Source of the DNA: Bacillota bacterium
Lineage (GTDB): Bacteria > Bacillota > Clostridia > Peptostreptococcales > Acidaminobacteraceae
Direction of reading: 5' to 3'
DNA length: 13,739 nucleotides
Assembly: GCA_023443345.1 (NCBI GenBank)
Contig: JAEZUZ010000080.1
Coordinates: 1 to 13,739, forward strand
The position numbers and the translations under genes were made by a program. The notes under the pieces are model-generated. The model was not told the origin of the DNA, ran no database searches, and was given only the letters and a program-made list of their open reading frames with translations. Of this stretch, positions 1 to 7,516 are shown one piece after another (position 1 is the first letter of the stretch; every line of letters starts with the position of its first letter).

Positions 1-420
1 AGTCAGAAAGCCCTTTCATTTATAGAAGAAAATTTAAGATCTTCTGGAATAGAGGTTGTAAGTTTACACATAACAGAGACACCTAGTTCAACTTCTCTAA
101 TGCATGTGTGGGATTCAACAGGAATCATACTTCTAGCTCCTACATATGAGTATAAATTATTTCCAACAGCTGCAGCTCTGATTGATAAAATAACAAAGAA
201 GAAGCTCAATGGTAAGGTATTCCTATATTCTGGAAGCTATGGATGGAGTGGCGGCGGATATAAGGAAGTCACAGAAATTATAGAAAGAAGTAGAATGAAG
301 TGGAACATAATTGGAGACTACTGCTTCCAAGGTAGTCCTGATGAAGAAGCTTTCAAAAAGTTGGGAGAAGGTCTAGAGGCATTTAAGGGTGCAGTGGCAG
401 ATTTATTAAAGGGAGAATAA
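1..420 (+). CDS. Flavodiiron protein (FprA-type), C-terminal flavodoxin domain, 5' partial
   Basis: The reading frame is open from base 1 to the TAA at 418-420, giving 139 residues of a protein that began upstream. It is a flavodoxin fold: residues 46-51 (APTYEY) and 78-86 (GSYGWSGGG) match the second and third FMN-contact loops of the flavodoxin module of flavodiiron proteins (A-type flavoproteins, about 400 residues). Those enzymes reduce O2 to water, or NO to N2O, in the cytoplasm of anaerobes, using a diiron site in an N-terminal beta-lactamase-like domain, which would lie outside the window. The ATG at base 100 is an internal methionine, not the start, because coding continues upstream with family-like sequence. 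A stand-alone flavodoxin cannot be fully excluded, but the GSYGWSGG signature favours the flavodiiron family. The next gene starts 2 bases after the stop. Confidence 0.85.
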   Translation, partial: SQKALSFIEENLRSSGIEVVSLHITETPSSTSLMHVWDSTGIILLAPTYEYKLFPTAAALIDKITKKKLNGKVFLYSGSYGWSGGGYKEVTEIIERSRMKWNIIGDYCFQGSPDEEAFKKLGEGLEAFKGAVADLLKGE

Positions 421-421
421 G

Positions 422-1333
422 ATGCAAAAATTTGATTTTTTAAGTTATGATGGCACCAATCTAGTTGGATATGTATCAAAAGCTCAAGATGAAAAAGCAG
501 TAGTTCAATATATCCACGGAGCAACAGATAGAGCAGAGAGATATGAGGAGTTTGCAAATTTTCTAAATGAGCATGGTATAAGTTTCTATGCTCTTGACTT
601 AAGAGGTCATGGAAAGAACGAATTTAAGAGGGGACCTTACGTCTATCTCCAACCTAATGATAACGAAAGAATGATTCAGGATAATCTATTCCTACTTGAT
701 CATATAAAATCTCAGACAGATAAAGAAGTGAGCTTGGTAGGTCATAGCATGGGATCATTTATTGCTAGAGCACTAATTACTAGGACAAATGGATACAAAA
801 ATGTATTCCTGCTAGGAAGTATGTACGAAAGCGATGCCAAGATCAAGTTAGTATCAAAGGCATTAGATCTAATTCTTAAAGTTAAGGATTATGATGATTA
901 TGTACACCTAGTAGATAGCAAGGGCATGCAGAAGTTACCACAGGACATGATTAACAGGGGATATATTACCGAGAAGTATCAATGGTTAACTTCAGATGTA
1001 AATGTTCAAAATGAAATTATGACAGATTTAAAATTCTCTAAGAGATTTACCGTTGGAAGTTATAGAGAGTTAGTAAATTTAATAGAGAAAGCTCATGATA
1101 AAAATGCAATACAATATATAAATCCAGAACTTAGGATCTTTTTCTTAACTGGGCTACTAGATCCAGTTGCAAATTATGGAAAAGATATTGAGAAAATGGT
1201 TAAGTTATATAGTAAAAATACAACTAACAAGATCGTAAATGTTATATATAAGGGATTAAGACACGATCTTCTACACGAAACTAAAAAGAGGGATGTATTT
1301 GACTTTATAAGTCGTGCGATTTTAGAGGAATGA
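422..1333 (+). CDS. Alpha/beta hydrolase, monoacylglycerol lipase / lysophospholipase-like
   Basis: This 303-residue protein has the layout of the serine aminopeptidase S33 / monoacylglycerol lipase family (Hydrolase_4). An oxyanion-region HG lies at residues 32-33, the LDLRGHG motif at 58-64, the nucleophile elbow GHSMG at 107-111 with Ser109, a probable acid Asp247 in GLLDPV, and a probable catalytic His281 in GLRHDLLHE. There is no signal peptide or membrane span, so it should be cytoplasmic. Family members cleave ester bonds of monoacylglycerols or lysophospholipids; the substrate here is not known. A GGGAG ribosome site at 411-415 sits 6 bases before the ATG. The last four bases, ATGA, overlap the start of ispE, so the two are probably translationally coupled. 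Class is certain; substrate is inference. Confidence 0.88.
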   Translation: MQKFDFLSYDGTNLVGYVSKAQDEKAVVQYIHGATDRAERYEEFANFLNEHGISFYALDLRGHGKNEFKRGPYVYLQPNDNERMIQDNLFLLDHIKSQTDKEVSLVGHSMGSFIARALITRTNGYKNVFLLGSMYESDAKIKLVSKALDLILKVKDYDDYVHLVDSKGMQKLPQDMINRGYITEKYQWLTSDVNVQNEIMTDLKFSKRFTVGSYRELVNLIEKAHDKNAIQYINPELRIFFLTGLLDPVANYGKDIEKMVKLYSKNTTNKIVNVIYKGLRHDLLHETKKRDVFDFISRAILEE

Positions 1334-2163
1334 TAAAAGATAGTGCCTTTGCAAAAATTAATTGGGCTCTTTCAGTAAAAAATAAGAGAGAAGATGGCTT
1401 TCATGAATTATCAAGTATCATGAGTAGAATAGATTTACATGATGTAGTTAGCTATGAAATTGATAAAGATTATAATATTACTATGACTGATAATTCGATA
1501 TCTTTTGGAAGTAACCTAATTAATAAAGTAGCAATAGATTTTTTTAAAAAAATTAATGAGAAGCCAAGGGGACATTTTAGCGTTGAGAAAGAAATTCCAA
1601 TGCAAGCTGGGCTAGCCGGTGGCAGCACTGATGCTACAGCAGCCCTTAAACTTTTAAATAGGGCCTTTGGCAATCCTTTAAGTAGGAAAGATTTATTAGA
1701 AATATTGAATAGGCATGGGAGTGATCTTGCATTTTTTGTATATGATAAAGATGCTCTTGTAACTTCTAGAGGAGAGGTAGTTACACCTCTAGATAGTGGG
1801 ATAGAAGCTCACTTAGTATTAATTAAACCCTCTATGAGTATGTCTACACCAGAAGTTTATAGAGAGCTTAAAAGGGAAGAGTATTCTAACATTGACAGTT
1901 CAGCTATGGTTGAGCATTTTTATAAAAAAGAGTATAATTATTTGGTTAATGACTTAGAAGCTCCAGCATTTAGACTTTTGCCACTACTTAAGGAATTAAA
2001 GGAAAATATCAAAAGGGATTCTATATTTTCACTTATGAGTGGAAGTGGCAGCGTGATATTTGCAGTTTATGAAAATAAGAGAGATCAAGAAAGGGCTTAT
2101 CAAAGGCTCAGTTTGAATGATCTTTGGGTAAAGAAAGCTTGCACCATAGGAGGCATTAAGTGA
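1330..2163 (+). CDS. ispE: 4-diphosphocytidyl-2-C-methyl-D-erythritol kinase IspE
   Basis: IspE phosphorylates the 2-hydroxyl of CDP-methylerythritol in the cytoplasmic MEP pathway to isopentenyl diphosphate, which feeds undecaprenyl phosphate. The 277 residues match the usual family length. AKIN at 8-11 supplies the active-site Lys9; the GHMP-kinase ATP loop runs through residues 90-101 (PMQAGLAGGSTD); GSD at 130-132 contains the expected catalytic Asp132; and MSGSGS at 236-241 is the third GHMP motif. The usual GxDVPFF reads GSDLAFF here, so the proline is replaced by Ala134. The start overlaps the hydrolase stop as ATGA; the purine run AGAGGA directly abuts the ATG, so initiation probably relies on coupling. 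The gene overlaps ddl by four bases. Confidence 0.95.
   Translation: MIKDSAFAKINWALSVKNKREDGFHELSSIMSRIDLHDVVSYEIDKDYNITMTDNSISFGSNLINKVAIDFFKKINEKPRGHFSVEKEIPMQAGLAGGSTDATAALKLLNRAFGNPLSRKDLLEILNRHGSDLAFFVYDKDALVTSRGEVVTPLDSGIEAHLVLIKPSMSMSTPEVYRELKREEYSNIDSSAMVEHFYKKEYNYLVNDLEAPAFRLLPLLKELKENIKRDSIFSLMSGSGSVIFAVYENKRDQERAYQRLSLNDLWVKKACTIGGIK
2148..2153 (+). promoter_or_regulatory. Ribosome binding site of ddl (supports a GTG start)
   Basis: A perfect AGGAGG lies inside the end of ispE, six bases before the GTG at 2160. It fixes the GTG, which overlaps the ispE stop as GTGA, as the ddl start. Confidence 0.8.
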
Positions 2164-3116
2164 AAAAACTTGGACTATTTTTTGGTGGAGTTAGCACAGA
2201 ACACAGCATTAGTATACTAAGTGCACAAAATATCTATCAAAGTATTAAGGATATATACGATGTGCACTTGTTTGTTGTTGATAAAAACTTTAAAATTCGT
2301 CTAGTAGATGAATTTCCTGAAGAGGAAGAAATAGAATTTATAGATGATGAACCCAATCTGCCATCTCCTGAATTAGAGATAATGCAGGAAATGGATTATA
2401 TATTTTCTGTAGTTCATGGCAAAAATGGAGAAGATGGGACAATGCAGGGGCTATTTAATTCACTAGGATTAAATAGTATATATGAGTCTATAGTTGCTCA
2501 AGCTATATCAAGCGACAAGGACTTAGCTAAGAGGATAGCAAGAAGTATAGGCATTGAGACATTAGAGGGCAATGTCCTATATTCTCAGGAAGACATGGAA
2601 CAGGACTATTTAAATTTTCCAGTATTTATAAAGCCAGCTAATTCTGGATCTTGTATTGGTATATCTAAAGTTAAAAGAGCAAAAGATGTAAAATTAGCCC
2701 TAGAAGAAGCCTTTTTAAATGATTCAAAAGTATTACTTGAAAAGTATAAGTCAGTGAGAGAGCTAGCATGTGCATATTTCTGCGGTGAAATTTCAGAGAT
2801 AGTTGAAGTTATTCCATCTAATGAGTACTTTGACTACGAATCAAAATATTTCTCTGATAATACAACTATAAGTATTCCCGCTCAAGTAGGTGAGGATATT
2901 AAGGAGAAAGTATCTAACTACACTAGAGATTTAGCCAAAGCTATCGGTCTTAAAAAAATGGGTATATTTGAATACTTCTTGGATGAAGAAGGTATATTGT
3001 ATTTTAACGAAATAAATACAACTCCAGGATTTACATCAAATAGTATTTATGAGAAAGCACTTGAAAAAATGGGCTATGATCTTAAAGAAGTAATTGAAAA
3101 ATTACTTAATAGGTGA
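2160..3116 (+). CDS. ddl: D-alanine--D-alanine ligase (divergent)
   Basis: This 318-residue ATP-grasp protein is close to the normal Ddl length. Ddl joins two D-alanines for the peptidoglycan stem peptide. Visible landmarks are FGGVSTEHSIS (8-18, with Glu14), VHGKNGEDGTMQG (85-97), the ATP-binding stretch FIKPANSGSCIG (156-167), the omega-loop FDYESKY (224-230) and the metal-binding NEINTTPGFT (283-292). By eye against E. coli DdlB, the conserved arginine in the GxGRID segment (Arg255) is Ile269 here, and the metal ligand Asp257 is Glu271. The usual GIPYVG after the QG segment is also replaced by LNSIYE. It could therefore be a Ddl with a shifted specificity or a related ligase. The start is GTG behind a perfect AGGAGG, overlapping ispE. 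Placement with ispE and murJ fits an envelope-precursor role. Confidence 0.87.
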   Translation: MKKLGLFFGGVSTEHSISILSAQNIYQSIKDIYDVHLFVVDKNFKIRLVDEFPEEEEIEFIDDEPNLPSPELEIMQEMDYIFSVVHGKNGEDGTMQGLFNSLGLNSIYESIVAQAISSDKDLAKRIARSIGIETLEGNVLYSQEDMEQDYLNFPVFIKPANSGSCIGISKVKRAKDVKLALEEAFLNDSKVLLEKYKSVRELACAYFCGEISEIVEVIPSNEYFDYESKYFSDNTTISIPAQVGEDIKEKVSNYTRDLAKAIGLKKMGIFEYFLDEEGILYFNEINTTPGFTSNSIYEKALEKMGYDLKEVIEKLLNR

Positions 3117-3535
3117 ACATGAAAAAAGTAAAATTGACTATGAATGCCACTTTTCAGACCCCTCACACAGAAAAAATGGATACACTAATACTCTATGTAG
3201 AGGGTGTTATGAAACAGAGAAATGGCAATAATATTTATTTATACGACAATCTATTAACTCAAGATAATAGAGCCCAATCTGTAGAACTTGAATTTGGAGA
3301 TGATTATCTTATAAAAATATCTAAATTTAAAGATTTTCAAGAAAAACTCTATTTAGAAAAAGGACAGAAATTTTTAGTGAAATATAATGGTGAGTTTAGA
3401 ACGGTCGTTTTAAGTGATATCAAGAAAGATCTCAAGGACGGACTTGGTAAGATAGATATTAATTATATGGTTCAATATAGAAATTTCATGCCTGTAGAAG
3501 CTATTTATAGCTTACAAATAGGAGAAGTTAAATGA
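3113..3535 (+). CDS. Small DUF1934/YwiB-like beta-barrel protein (tentative)
   Basis: This is a 140-residue soluble protein with no signal peptide or membrane span. Its alternating hydrophobic pattern and many short predicted strands, ending in a segment of the type GKIDINYMVQY followed by VEAIYSLQIGEV, resemble the lipocalin-like DUF1934 (YwiB) family, whose role is unknown. The assignment is by feel of the pattern and is not firm. Two starts are possible: the GTG at 3113, which overlaps the ddl stop as GTGA like other junctions here but has no ribosome site, or the ATG at 3119, which begins MKKVK and is preceded by AGGTGA only two bases away. It lies between ddl and murJ and overlaps murJ by four bases, so it is cotranscribed with cell-wall genes. 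A role in wall synthesis is inference only. Confidence 0.6.
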   Translation: MNMKKVKLTMNATFQTPHTEKMDTLILYVEGVMKQRNGNNIYLYDNLLTQDNRAQSVELEFGDDYLIKISKFKDFQEKLYLEKGQKFLVKYNGEFRTVVLSDIKKDLKDGLGKIDINYMVQYRNFMPVEAIYSLQIGEVK

Positions 3536-5043
3536 GGAAGACTGTAGTCTTTATGATGCTGCTTGTCATGCTCTCAAAAGTTTTTGGTTTTGGAAGAGAG
3601 ATGGCAATCGGATTTGCATTTGGTGCAAGTCTATCAACAGATATATATAGGGCAGCAACAGCCATTCCAAATGTGTTAGTTGGTGGTATGATGAGTGCCA
3701 TTAACAATGCTTTAATACCATACTTAAATAAGGCATCAGTTGAAGGAAAAGAGTACGAATTCTTTAGAAAAGTAATGTCTCTTGTTCTTTTGCTGTCTTT
3801 ATTTCTTTTAGCACTAGTTATAGTTTTTGCTAAACCACTTAGCTATCTTATAGTTGTAAATTTTCCAGATGAGGCAAGATATCAGACGATATATTTTATG
3901 CGACTTATGAGCATAAATATGTTTTTCCAAATTATCGTCTACACCCTTACAGGATATTTGCAAAAAAATGGAAGATTCTATATTGCTGCAAGTAGTGCCA
4001 TTCCTATGAACATCTCGATAATATCCATTCTTGTCTTATTTAAGGGTGCAGGAATTATGAGTTTAGTTATTGCAACTATACTTGGATATTTTCTTCAGAT
4101 GTTGTGGGTATTCTATCCATTTTTAAAGGTAAAATTTCCTTTTTCACTTAATTTTGACTTAAGAGATAAATACATCAAGGGGTTCATACTTATGTTGATA
4201 CCTGTTGTGTTATCTCAAGTTTCTACTCAGATAAATGGATTAGTAGACCAGTCTCTAGCAAGCGGTCTTGAAGCTGGAAGTATAAGTATTTTGAGTTATG
4301 CAATAAAGCTTGAGAGCGTATTTTTTAGTGTATTAGTAGTTAGCTATTCATCAGTATTATTTTCTCTTCAGGCAAAAGCTGCTATGTCTGATGACAAGAC
4401 AGAGCTGTTTAAAATAACAAGAGATAAATTTTCAGGACTTATGATGTTATTGATACCAGTTATGGTTGCAATGATATATCTAGCTCTGCCAATTACTAAA
4501 GTAGTTTATTACAGAGGAGAGTTCAATCTAGAAGATGTAATTAAAACTTCAAAAGTACTGATGTTATATGCTCCACAAATTGTGAGCGCATCTATAAGCG
4601 TAATACTAGGAAACGTCTTCTTTTCTCTACAAAAGTCAAAAATCCCTATGATAGCTACATATGTTGGTGTTAGCGTAAATATAATATTAGATTTCATACT
4701 CGTTCAGAGATTTGGAATATATGGACTAGCTGGAGCAACTGCATTAGCTTCTATTATGAATGCTCTAGTTATACTTTATTTTTTAAAAAAATTATTTGTA
4801 AGACACAAGGTAAATATATTTTCAAATTCAACTTATAAATATATAGTAGCTTCATTAGTTATGCTTGGTGTCTTAATTATTGGAAATACAGTTATTAAAA
4901 CAAATAGTGATTTTATATATCTAGTTATACAGACTATCTTTGGTGCCTCTGCATATTTCTTAACTTTATTCTTACTTAGGACAAGTGAATTAGTTGAGGC
5001 AAGAGATACACTTATTGAAAAGATAAAGGACTTCAGGAGGTAA
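3532..5043 (+). CDS. murJ: Lipid II flippase MurJ (MOP superfamily)
   Basis: The protein has 503 residues and is hydrophobic throughout, with about fourteen membrane spans, the size and layout of MurJ/MviN flippases that move lipid II across the cytoplasmic membrane. The N-terminal segment LSKVFGFGRE (14-23, with Arg22) and AIPN (44-47) match the family's first helices and the conserved GFxRE motif. The double arginine that follows PNxL in E. coli MurJ is not present (PNVLVGG); from memory many Gram-positive MurJ proteins also lack it. AGGAGA at 3520-3525 sits six bases before the ATG, which overlaps the previous stop as ATGA. Its neighbours, ddl and ispE, support the peptidoglycan role over a capsule flippase; a separate Wzx-type flippase lies at the end of the window. 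Confidence 0.88.
   Translation: MRKTVVFMMLLVMLSKVFGFGREMAIGFAFGASLSTDIYRAATAIPNVLVGGMMSAINNALIPYLNKASVEGKEYEFFRKVMSLVLLLSLFLLALVIVFAKPLSYLIVVNFPDEARYQTIYFMRLMSINMFFQIIVYTLTGYLQKNGRFYIAASSAIPMNISIISILVLFKGAGIMSLVIATILGYFLQMLWVFYPFLKVKFPFSLNFDLRDKYIKGFILMLIPVVLSQVSTQINGLVDQSLASGLEAGSISILSYAIKLESVFFSVLVVSYSSVLFSLQAKAAMSDDKTELFKITRDKFSGLMMLLIPVMVAMIYLALPITKVVYYRGEFNLEDVIKTSKVLMLYAPQIVSASISVILGNVFFSLQKSKIPMIATYVGVSVNIILDFILVQRFGIYGLAGATALASIMNALVILYFLKKLFVRHKVNIFSNSTYKYIVASLVMLGVLIIGNTVIKTNSDFIYLVIQTIFGASAYFLTLFLLRTSELVEARDTLIEKIKDFRR
5035..5040 (+). promoter_or_regulatory. Ribosome binding site for the TTG start at 5046
   Basis: A perfect AGGAGG forms the last two sense codons of murJ and lies five bases before the TTG at 5046. 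No ATG lies at a suitable distance, so it decides a TTG start for the small membrane protein. Confidence 0.75.
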
Positions 5044-5045
5044 GC

Positions 5046-5513
5046 TTGCATCTTTTATGGCTTATTAAAAATGAGTTGATAGTCCTTATCGTCTCTATAA
5101 TTCCATTTATAGAGTTAAGAGGAGCAATACCGATAGGAGTTGGGCTTGGGGTAAGTCCCTTTCATGCTCTTTTGATAGCACTTTTTGGTAATATCATGTT
5201 AGTTCCAATTCTGCTTCTGGCATTGCCTAGATTACTTAGATTTATAGAAAGACTTAAATTTGTTCAAAAAATACTAGATAGAGTGAAGTTGAGATCTACT
5301 GAAAAATTTGAAAGAATCAAACAGAAATATGGTCCACTTGCACTATTTGTGTTTGTTGCTGTGCCAATACCAGGCACAGGAGCTTGGAGTGGAGCTCTAG
5401 TTGCTACAGTACTTCACATGCCATTTAAGAGTTCACTTAAGTCTGTGGTTGCAGGAGTGTTTGTTGCAGGGCTTATAGTTGGGTTGTTTTCACATATACT
5501 GATATTGTTCTAA
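5046..5513 (+). CDS. Small DedA-like membrane protein, COG2426 / Sm_multidrug_ex family
   Basis: This 155-residue integral membrane protein matches the Sm_multidrug_ex family (PF06695) in length and motifs: ELRGAIPIG at 23-31 in the first hydrophobic segment and PIPGTGAWSG at 107-116. Hydrophobic segments lie near 10-34, 38-60, 97-121 and 131-154, with a basic cytoplasmic-type stretch at 65-95. The family name suggests drug export, but evidence for that is weak. It is regarded as related to the DedA/VTT superfamily, some members of which move undecaprenyl phosphate or other lipids across the membrane. Here it stands between the lipid II flippase and the first genes of an undecaprenyl-linked glycan pathway, so a carrier-recycling role is an attractive inference, not shown. 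The start is TTG, two bases after murJ. Confidence 0.85.
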   Translation: MHLLWLIKNELIVLIVSIIPFIELRGAIPIGVGLGVSPFHALLIALFGNIMLVPILLLALPRLLRFIERLKFVQKILDRVKLRSTEKFERIKQKYGPLALFVFVAVPIPGTGAWSGALVATVLHMPFKSSLKSVVAGVFVAGLIVGLFSHILILF

Positions 5514-5522
5514 GAGGTAAGT

Positions 5523-7514
5523 ATGGATAAGAAAAAAAGAAAGAGAATTGAACACTGGCATCTAATTACTATCTACTTGGTAATTTATGATATTATTGCT
5601 ATTAATTTTTCGTATCTTTTAGGTTTATGGCTTAGATTTGATGTAAAATTTTCAAGCATTCCTGCATATTATCTAAAGACATTTGTGAGGTTTGCACCTA
5701 TATATACAATTGTTGCAATAATTATCTTTTTCTTCTGCAGACTTTACAATAGTATATGGAGATTTGCTAGTTTTAGCGAATTAAATAGAATAATATTCTC
5801 AAACTTACTTACAACAATATTTCACATTGTGGGAATAACTCTGATATTTTCTAAGAGAATGCCAATTTCGTACTATGTCTTTGGTTCATTTATGCAATTG
5901 GCACTCATGATAGGTATCAGATTCTCATACAGATATATAAATTTAGAAAGAGCAAGAAGAATAAAAGCCGAAAAATCTCTATCAAATGCGATGATAATAG
6001 GAGCCGGCTCAGCAGGTCTTTCTATATTAAGAGAGATTAAACTTTCGAATAAATTACATACAAAGGTAAGGTGTATTATTGATGATAACTCCAACAAATG
6101 GGGAAGAACTATAGAAGGAACCCCAATAGTTGGAGGAAGAGATTCGATAATGTCTGCTGTTGAAAAATATTCAATAGATACTATTTTCTTTGCAATAGCA
6201 AATACAAATCCAAAGGAAAAGAGGGATATATTAAATATATGCAAAGAAACTAACTGTGATATCAAGACGCTTCCAGGTCTCTATCAATTAGCAAATGGAG
6301 AGGTTTCACTCAACAGAATGAAGCCGGTTGCTGTAGAGGACCTTCTAGGAAGAGAGCCTATTAAGGTAAATATGAATGAAATATATGATCACTTAAGAGG
6401 CAAAACGATACTGGTCACAGGAGGTGGAGGATCAATTGGATCTGAACTTTGTAGACAGATAGCAGCCCAAAATCCAAAATTACTCATAATTTTTGACATC
6501 TATGAAAATACAACATATGATATAGAGCAGGAGCTCAAGAGGATTTATGGAGATAGACTAAATTTAAAAGTTCTAATAGGCTCTGTTAGAGATGTAGATA
6601 GAATAAATTCAATATTTGAAGAATATCGTCCTGAACTAGTCTACCACGCAGCAGCGCATAAACATGTTCCACTTATGGAAAATAGTCCAAATGAGACAAT
6701 TAAAAATAATGTCATGGGGACTTACAATGTAGCTCTTGCAGCACTTAAATTTAAAGCTGAGAGATTTGTCCTTATAAGCACTGATAAGGCAGTTAATCCA
6801 ACTAACATTATGGGTGCTAGTAAGAGACTATGTGAAATGATCATTCAGTCTATGGATGCAATAAGTAGAGAAAATAGGCCAGATATCCTAGAAAATTTGA
6901 ATGATGCAGAAAATATAAATATTGAAAGTAAAAAGAATGAATCTAGGACAGGAACTCAATTTGTCGCTGTAAGATTTGGCAATGTACTTGGAAGTAATGG
7001 TTCTGTAATACCTCTATTTAAGAAGCAGATAGCTGAAGGAGGTCCTGTAACAGTAACCCATCCAGATATTGTTAGATATTTTATGACTATACCAGAGGCA
7101 GTAAGTCTAGTTCTTCAGGCCGGTGTCTATGCTTGGGGTGGAGAAATATTTGTGCTTGATATGGGAGACCCAGTAAAGATAGATACATTGGCAAGAAATC
7201 TTATAAAATTAAGTGGTCTAAGACCTGATGAAGATATAGAGATTAAATTTACAGGTTTAAGAAGTGGTGAGAAGCTGTATGAGGAAAAACTCATGGCAGA
7301 AGAGGGAATGAAATCTACAGAAAATGAGAAAATTCACATTGGAAAACCAATCCCGTTTGACTTAACTGTATTTTTAAAAAATCTTAAGAGACTTGATATA
7401 GCAAGCAAAAACAATAGCAAAGATATAGTTAGTTTAGTTGAAGAAGTAGTAGATACTTTTAATCCTGTCGGAAGCACCCCAACAGGAAATGAAAACTATA
7501 ACAAAAAGAGGTAA
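5523..7514 (+). CDS. Membrane-bound nucleotide-sugar 4,6-dehydratase (CapD/EpsC/PglF-like)
   Basis: The 663-residue protein has four membrane spans in its first 135 residues, a linker Rossmann domain with GAGSAG at 160-165, and a catalytic extended-SDR domain starting with TGGGGSIG at 299-306. The active site shows TDK at 420-422 and MGASK at 430-434, with Met in place of the usual SDR tyrosine, as in PglF, WbpM and CapD. Those enzymes turn UDP-GlcNAc into a 4-keto-6-deoxy sugar. VAVRFGNVLGSNGSVIPLF (481-499) and GLRSGEKLYEE (578-588) are further family blocks. About 28 polar residues (450-477) before that RFGN block look like an insertion. AGAGG at 5513-5517 lies five bases before the ATG. 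The product would feed the transferase encoded two bases downstream; no aminotransferase is visible. Confidence 0.93.
   Translation: MDKKKRKRIEHWHLITIYLVIYDIIAINFSYLLGLWLRFDVKFSSIPAYYLKTFVRFAPIYTIVAIIIFFFCRLYNSIWRFASFSELNRIIFSNLLTTIFHIVGITLIFSKRMPISYYVFGSFMQLALMIGIRFSYRYINLERARRIKAEKSLSNAMIIGAGSAGLSILREIKLSNKLHTKVRCIIDDNSNKWGRTIEGTPIVGGRDSIMSAVEKYSIDTIFFAIANTNPKEKRDILNICKETNCDIKTLPGLYQLANGEVSLNRMKPVAVEDLLGREPIKVNMNEIYDHLRGKTILVTGGGGSIGSELCRQIAAQNPKLLIIFDIYENTTYDIEQELKRIYGDRLNLKVLIGSVRDVDRINSIFEEYRPELVYHAAAHKHVPLMENSPNETIKNNVMGTYNVALAALKFKAERFVLISTDKAVNPTNIMGASKRLCEMIIQSMDAISRENRPDILENLNDAENINIESKKNESRTGTQFVAVRFGNVLGSNGSVIPLFKKQIAEGGPVTVTHPDIVRYFMTIPEAVSLVLQAGVYAWGGEIFVLDMGDPVKIDTLARNLIKLSGLRPDEDIEIKFTGLRSGEKLYEEKLMAEEGMKSTENEKIHIGKPIPFDLTVFLKNLKRLDIASKNNSKDIVSLVEEVVDTFNPVGSTPTGNENYNKKR
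7507..7511 (+). promoter_or_regulatory. Ribosome binding site for the TTG start at 7517
   Basis: AGAGG at the very end of the dehydratase gene lies five bases before the TTG at 7517. It supports the TTG over the in-frame ATG at 7550, which has no comparable site. Confidence 0.65.
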
Positions 7515-7516
7515 AT

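Noticed and set aside
100..420. Reading the first gene as a complete small flavodoxin from the ATG at 100
   Set aside because: Coding with flavodoxin-like sequence continues upstream to base 1, so the ATG is internal and the gene is cut by the window edge.
1539..1556. T-run followed by A-run inside ispE as a terminator
   Set aside because: It is a low-complexity A/T palindrome within a conserved coding frame and has no GC stem.
5873..6265. A 130-codon open frame on the minus strand
   Set aside because: It lies wholly antisense to the well-supported 4,6-dehydratase and shows no recognisable domain.
7464..7486. Hairpin near the end of the dehydratase gene as an intrinsic terminator
   Set aside because: The stem is short with a mismatch and is followed by an A-rich, not T-rich, tract.
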